From the NCBI GenBank assembly GCA_022826805.1, contig JAJDUH010000016.1, forward strand, positions 1 to 37,527: a stretch of DNA of 37,527 nt, in the 5' to 3' direction. Shown here in pieces: positions 34,855 through 37,527 of this stretch. This DNA is from Candidatus Poribacteria bacterium (GTDB lineage Bacteria > Poribacteria > WGA-4E > WGA-3G). The position numbers and the translations under genes are program-made. Position 1 is the first letter of the stretch. Each line of letters begins with the position of its first letter. The notes under the pieces are model-generated. The model saw nothing but the letters and a program-made list of their open reading frames with translations. It was not told where the DNA came from and ran no database searches.

Positions 34855-35964
34855 TTAATTCGATGTTTCTGTCGATTCTGGGTCGGGTGGTACTAACAAA
34901 TTCTGTCCATCTATCTTCTCACGTAGGACGGTATAAATCACTGTGTTTCCAGCAGAGGCGATTGAAAACAGGTGTGCAACAACCAGTCCTGCGCCCATGA
35001 GTATTGTGATTGTGAGAAAAATAGCCGTCCCTGTTGTAGTGAAAGCTCCTGTGCCTTGTGCGGTGCTGCTGATGTCGAAGACACCGAAAGTGTTGGTGTA
35101 GGGAAGTGCTGCTAACTTTTCGATAGCACCAGCAAGCCATCCGTTCACATGGCTCATGAAAGACTTCATCTCTTCGGCGTGCAAGCGGCGTATTGGGAAC
35201 AACACGATTGAGAAACCGTAGAGACAAAAAAACGCCCAGATAGGGACGAAGATGAGTTTGATAAGAAACAACAGTGCTTCATAACACACCATGTGCCACG
35301 GTTTGTTCCAAACGATGGCAAATTGCTGGTAGATTGTTTCAAACGCATCAGCACCCGTTGCAGCGACAACGGCTGGTACAAAGAGTAGACTTACACCGAA
35401 GACCACTGTTATTAGCACTATCAGCACGCCGAGGAAGAAGCCGATCGGCATGAACAAGGAAGTGAGCATGAGAAACGGTTTACCGACTATCGGGAGCTTT
35501 CCAAGCCCAGCGATGCTGAGAGGTATTAGCGCGAGAAATATCAGGATGAGAAGTAAGCCGGTGAACGCTCCTAAAACGGATTTCCAGTGCGCTTTGAGGA
35601 AAGTTAGGGCGTCTCCGACCGAAAAGAAGAAGTCTCCACGTAGTTGTTCAACGGTTATTTTGGAAGCTACCGTGCTTGCGAAAAAAAAGATGCAGGCGAA
35701 GCTTATGAGTCCTACCCAGATTGCGATTTCGGTTATCAGTGCAAGTTCTGGGGCACCAAAGGGAGTTACAGGTAGGAGTGCGTGCTTGTTCCAAAAATCT
35801 TGTGCGGCGGTACCTCCAACGATGAAAAGACTGAGATATACCAAGATTTCATAAATTAGATAGGCGAGTACGAGTCCAATAAAATGGACAGAGATTTTGC
35901 GCCCACTGAATCCGTAGCGGATAACTTGGAAGATATCCCTGAAATCGAAATAGCGTTTTTCCAT
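34855..35964 (-). CDS. Multi-pass membrane protein of unknown function
   Basis: I do not recognise a named family. The 369 residues contain about six to eight hydrophobic segments, near 26-48, 75-100, 132-158, 166-206, 228-265 and 310-342. The N-terminus is charged (MEKRYFDFRDIFQVIRYGFSGRKISVHF) and the C-terminal tail polar. FLKAHWKSVLG and the LIPLSIAGLGKLPIVG re-entrant-like stretch are notable. The organisation resembles bacterial proteins with a repeated membrane bundle lacking catalytic motifs. It is directly upstream of secA, suggesting a link to membrane protein handling, though this may only be operon convenience. Confidence 0.75.
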   Translation of the reverse strand: MEKRYFDFRDIFQVIRYGFSGRKISVHFIGLVLAYLIYEILVYLSLFIVGGTAAQDFWNKHALLPVTPFGAPELALITEIAIWVGLISFACIFFFASTVASKITVEQLRGDFFFSVGDALTFLKAHWKSVLGAFTGLLLILIFLALIPLSIAGLGKLPIVGKPFLMLTSLFMPIGFFLGVLIVLITVVFGVSLLFVPAVVAATGADAFETIYQQFAIVWNKPWHMVCYEALLFLIKLIFVPIWAFFCLYGFSIVLFPIRRLHAEEMKSFMSHVNGWLAGAIEKLAALPYTNTFGVFDISSTAQGTGAFTTTGTAIFLTITILMGAGLVVAHLFSIASAGNTVIYTVLREKIDGQNLLVPPDPESTETSN

Positions 35965-36093
35965 GAAGGCGTGCTTCTGCTTTTCTGCTCATTCTTGTAT
36001 ATAATGATACTACAATTTACGGGATTCTGTCAAATGTTATTTTGGTTGTTATTGGTTGTTGGTTTTGGGTTATGGGTTATGGGTTGTGGGGTC

Positions 36094-36117
36094 GCGATCA
36101 GGAGATCGCTCCTACAG
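36094..36117 (+). repeat. TCCTACA-tailed palindrome
   Basis: GCGATC-AGGA-GATCGC followed by TCCTACAG. The stem differs from the 25401 copy (GGGATT/AATCCC), but the loop and tail are the same. Confidence 0.7.
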
Positions 36118-36120
36118 AAA

Positions 36121-36146
36121 GTTGTCAGTTATCAGTTGTCAGTTAT
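36121..36146 (+). repeat. TCAGTTG/A short repeat tract
   Basis: GTTGTCAGTTATCAGTTGTC continuing AGTTAT, directly after the palindrome at 36094-36117. The wider gap 35965-36232 also holds GGTTATGGGTTATGGGTTGT-type repeats near 36066-36088 and no gene. Confidence 0.6.
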
Positions 36147-36214
36147 AAGACCTTTTGACAACATCGGATTTCTCTTTACCATGGCTACTGAATATCGGCA
36201 ATTTACTAAGAGTT

Positions 36215-36237
36215 GCGATGAGGAGATCCGTCCTACC
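36215..36237 (+). repeat. Degenerate TCCTAC-tailed palindrome forming a stop codon
   Basis: GCGATGAGGAGATCCG-TCCTACC. Its tail read on the minus strand supplies the TAG stop (36233-36235) of the DUF1573-like gene. Confidence 0.6.
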
Positions 36238-37222
36238 TGTTTTGGGTAAATCCGTAGACTGGGATGTGGACAGGGAGGGGATCTGCTGTGGTTAGCACTT
36301 GGATTTCTTCTCGTAAGGGATCGGGTGTGCTTGGGACGTTCCAGACAACTTTTAGTCTTTTCCGAGGCGATGCGTCGGTGTTGTCTACATCAATGACGCT
36401 CAAAGCGGCGGGGGCTATGATCTTTAGCACTTTGAAAGGTGTTGCACCAGAAAGTGTGAATTCGAGTGAAGGCTGTGTCCCTGGTGCTGCTATTTCATAG
36501 ATGAGACGTTCTGGTTGCGCTATCACTGGTGCGACGACTTTGGCGGTGACCGGGAGTGTCAGTGTCCGTTCGTTGGGGAATGCCACAGTGAGTAGTGATG
36601 AGAAGTGTTCTCTGTCTTTCAGCGGACCGAGTTGGACGGTAATGAGAGAGCGGTCTGATGTCATTTCCCACGTCAACCTCGGATGGCTTGATGGCAAAAG
36701 ACGGATATCGGATGTATTGAGTGGGGCGTTCACAGTGAGTGTGATCGTTTTTTGATGAGTTGCTTCGGGCAGGAAATTCCCGAATTCGCAGACATCCGGG
36801 GTAAGGGTTGCAAAGCGTTTGGCGGTGGCGATAATGGTCAAAACGACGTTCGGAGTGGTAGGGCTATCTGTGAAGATGATAGCGGTTGCTGAGGTTTCGT
36901 CAGCGGGTAAGGTTTCTGGGTTGATGGTTATGTGGAGCGTCCCGGCTGCGTCTGCAGCAATTGCATCCGGTGCTGTGATTTCGGCGTAGCTGCATCCGGT
37001 GTGTACGCTTTGAATGTGGAGGGTATTGCTTCCGACGTTTCGTGCTGTCAGGGATCGTGTTACAGGTCCTTCCCACTCTGGGAGGGTTCCGAAGTGGATC
37101 TGTTGGTGTGCGAGGATGAGTTCGGCAGACGGTTCTTGCGGATTGTTAATGAGGGCGATAATGAGTCCGAAAATCAGTAGCGCAGGGATGATGATGGTTG
37201 TAAGGATTGTGCGTTTGGACAT
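36233..37222 (-). CDS. DUF1573-like membrane-anchored protein with Ig-like (ASH/HYDIN-type) domains
   Basis: A 329-residue protein with one N-terminal hydrophobic segment (6-26, signal anchor or signal peptide) followed by beta-rich domains. The first (about 33-135) reads HFGTLPEWEGPVTRSLTARN VGSNTLHIQSVHTGCSY. It matches the DUF1573 pattern of a strand, then N-x-G, then a cysteine near where that family has CGC. A second similar domain starts at LTPDVCEFGNFLPEA. A third, less clear one is at the end. Such proteins are envelope-located and of unknown function. The stop codon lies in a dispersed repeat, so the original C-terminus may have been slightly different. A TATAAT lies upstream at 37285-37290. 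Confidence 0.7.
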   Translation of the reverse strand: MSKRTILTTIIIPALLIFGLIIALINNPQEPSAELILAHQQIHFGTLPEWEGPVTRSLTARNVGSNTLHIQSVHTGCSYAEITAPDAIAADAAGTLHITINPETLPADETSATAIIFTDSPTTPNVVLTIIATAKRFATLTPDVCEFGNFLPEATHQKTITLTVNAPLNTSDIRLLPSSHPRLTWEMTSDRSLITVQLGPLKDREHFSSLLTVAFPNERTLTLPVTAKVVAPVIAQPERLIYEIAAPGTQPSLEFTLSGATPFKVLKIIAPAALSVIDVDNTDASPRKRLKVVWNVPSTPDPLREEIQVLTTADPLPVHIPVYGFTQNR

Positions 37223-37284
37223 GGTTTGCGTAAATGCTGGGTTTCACTTCGTTCAACCCAATCTATGTGTTAAGTTGAGGTTAC

Positions 37285-37290
37285 ATTATA
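37285..37290 (-). promoter_or_regulatory. Candidate -10 box for the DUF1573-like gene
   Basis: A perfect TATAAT on the minus strand, 62 bases before the ATG, in A+T-rich sequence; no convincing -35 at 17 bases. A TGGGTT/AACCCA hairpin (37238-37260) lies between it and the gene. Confidence 0.35.
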
Positions 37291-37404
37291 CAGTAATATA
37301 TTTTTGTTTAAAAGTGCAAATTTATTTTTTGTTGGGTGTTTTTTCTTTCAACGAGGATCTGTGAGATTGATAGCTGTCCTTTTTTCGATTAGGGTCATTT
37401 AGTT

Positions 37405-37527
37405 TTAAAAATTATTTTTCAAAAGTTTCATAGCCTGTTTAGGATGTGCGGCGAAATATCGCATTGTTTTAGCGATAGCCTTGTATCCTGCTAAGCGTAA
37501 TATAGAAAGTGCGGTGTTGCGCAAAGC
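37405..37527 (-). CDS. C-terminus of a DDE transposase (partial, runs off the window)
   Basis: The last 40 codons of a minus-strand gene whose start lies beyond the window, ending at TAA 37405-37407. It reads ALRNTALSILRLAGYKAIAK, then TMRYFAAHPKQAMKLLKNNF. This resembles the C-termini of ISAs1-type and related IS4-like transposases (LRNxALxLLRLxGxxxIAxxxRxxAxxPxxALxLL). The catalytic DDE residues are outside. Whether the copy is intact cannot be told. Confidence 0.5.
   Translation of the reverse strand, partial: ALRNTALSILRLAGYKAIAKTMRYFAAHPKQAMKLLKNNF

Noticed and set aside
35450..35854. Plus-strand frame opposite the membrane protein gene
   Set aside because: It is a shadow of a hydrophobic gene with no ribosome site or recognisable domain.

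Overview
The window is a gene-dense piece of chromosome from an uncultured bacterium at roughly 50% G+C. It has housekeeping genes (pheS, pheT, secA, a sigma-70 factor, recQ-type helicase), menaquinone genes, a sulfatase next to a sugar isomerase-like gene, a LamG-domain protein, nickel-pincer cofactor genes (a larA-like gene and larC), and many short dispersed palindromes between genes. This mixture resembles what I know of Candidatus Poribacteria and similar marine or sponge-associated lineages. That assignment is inference from gene content and repeat style, not a phylogenetic result.

Layout. Positions 1-315 hold what looks like the 3' end of an IS200/IS605-type tnpB with strong RNA hairpins. 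It is followed at once by a T-box leader (about 311-541) that should control pheS-pheT (606-4111) through uncharged tRNA-Phe. A menaquinone methyltransferase (ubiE/menG, 4228-4947) converges on a minus-strand set of hicA, hicB and an HDAC-family deacetylase (6425-4981). Positions 6549-10533 carry a decayed Type ISP-like restriction-modification gene (frameshift plus internal deletion) and a divergent, apparently intact N6-adenine methyltransferase. A secreted LamG protein (minus strand) follows. Then come plus-strand metabolic genes: larA-like racemase, UbiA-family prenyltransferase, TIM-barrel isomerase and sulfatase (11704-16493), a GT2 glycosyltransferase and a RecQ-family helicase (16695-19366). 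On the minus strand are larC and an unusual sigma factor; divergent from the sigma gene is a pentapeptide-repeat protein.

From 23494 to 37222 everything is on the minus strand. One cluster (30248-23494) has a nucleotide-sugar 4,6-dehydratase-like protein, an initiating sugar transferase, SppA, a Clp1/Grc3-type polynucleotide kinase and an MsbA-like ABC exporter. The other (35964-30503) has a multi-pass membrane protein, SecA, a Trm112/UPF0434 small protein and a GT4 glycosyltransferase. A DUF1573-like envelope protein (37222-36233) and the C-terminus of a DDE transposase (37527-37405) close the window. The two minus-strand clusters together look like cell-surface polysaccharide and protein export functions.

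The most unusual items are: a sigma factor whose region 1.2-2 module is present twice, with the first copy lacking the promoter-melting aromatics; families of short hairpins whose stems change in a compensated way while the linker or tail is conserved (30317-30427 and the TCCTACA-tailed family); copies of such hairpins that supply the start of one gene, the stop of another, and an internal loop of ubiE; and a bacterial member of the Clp1/Grc3 RNA kinase family. All functions are read from sequence patterns only.
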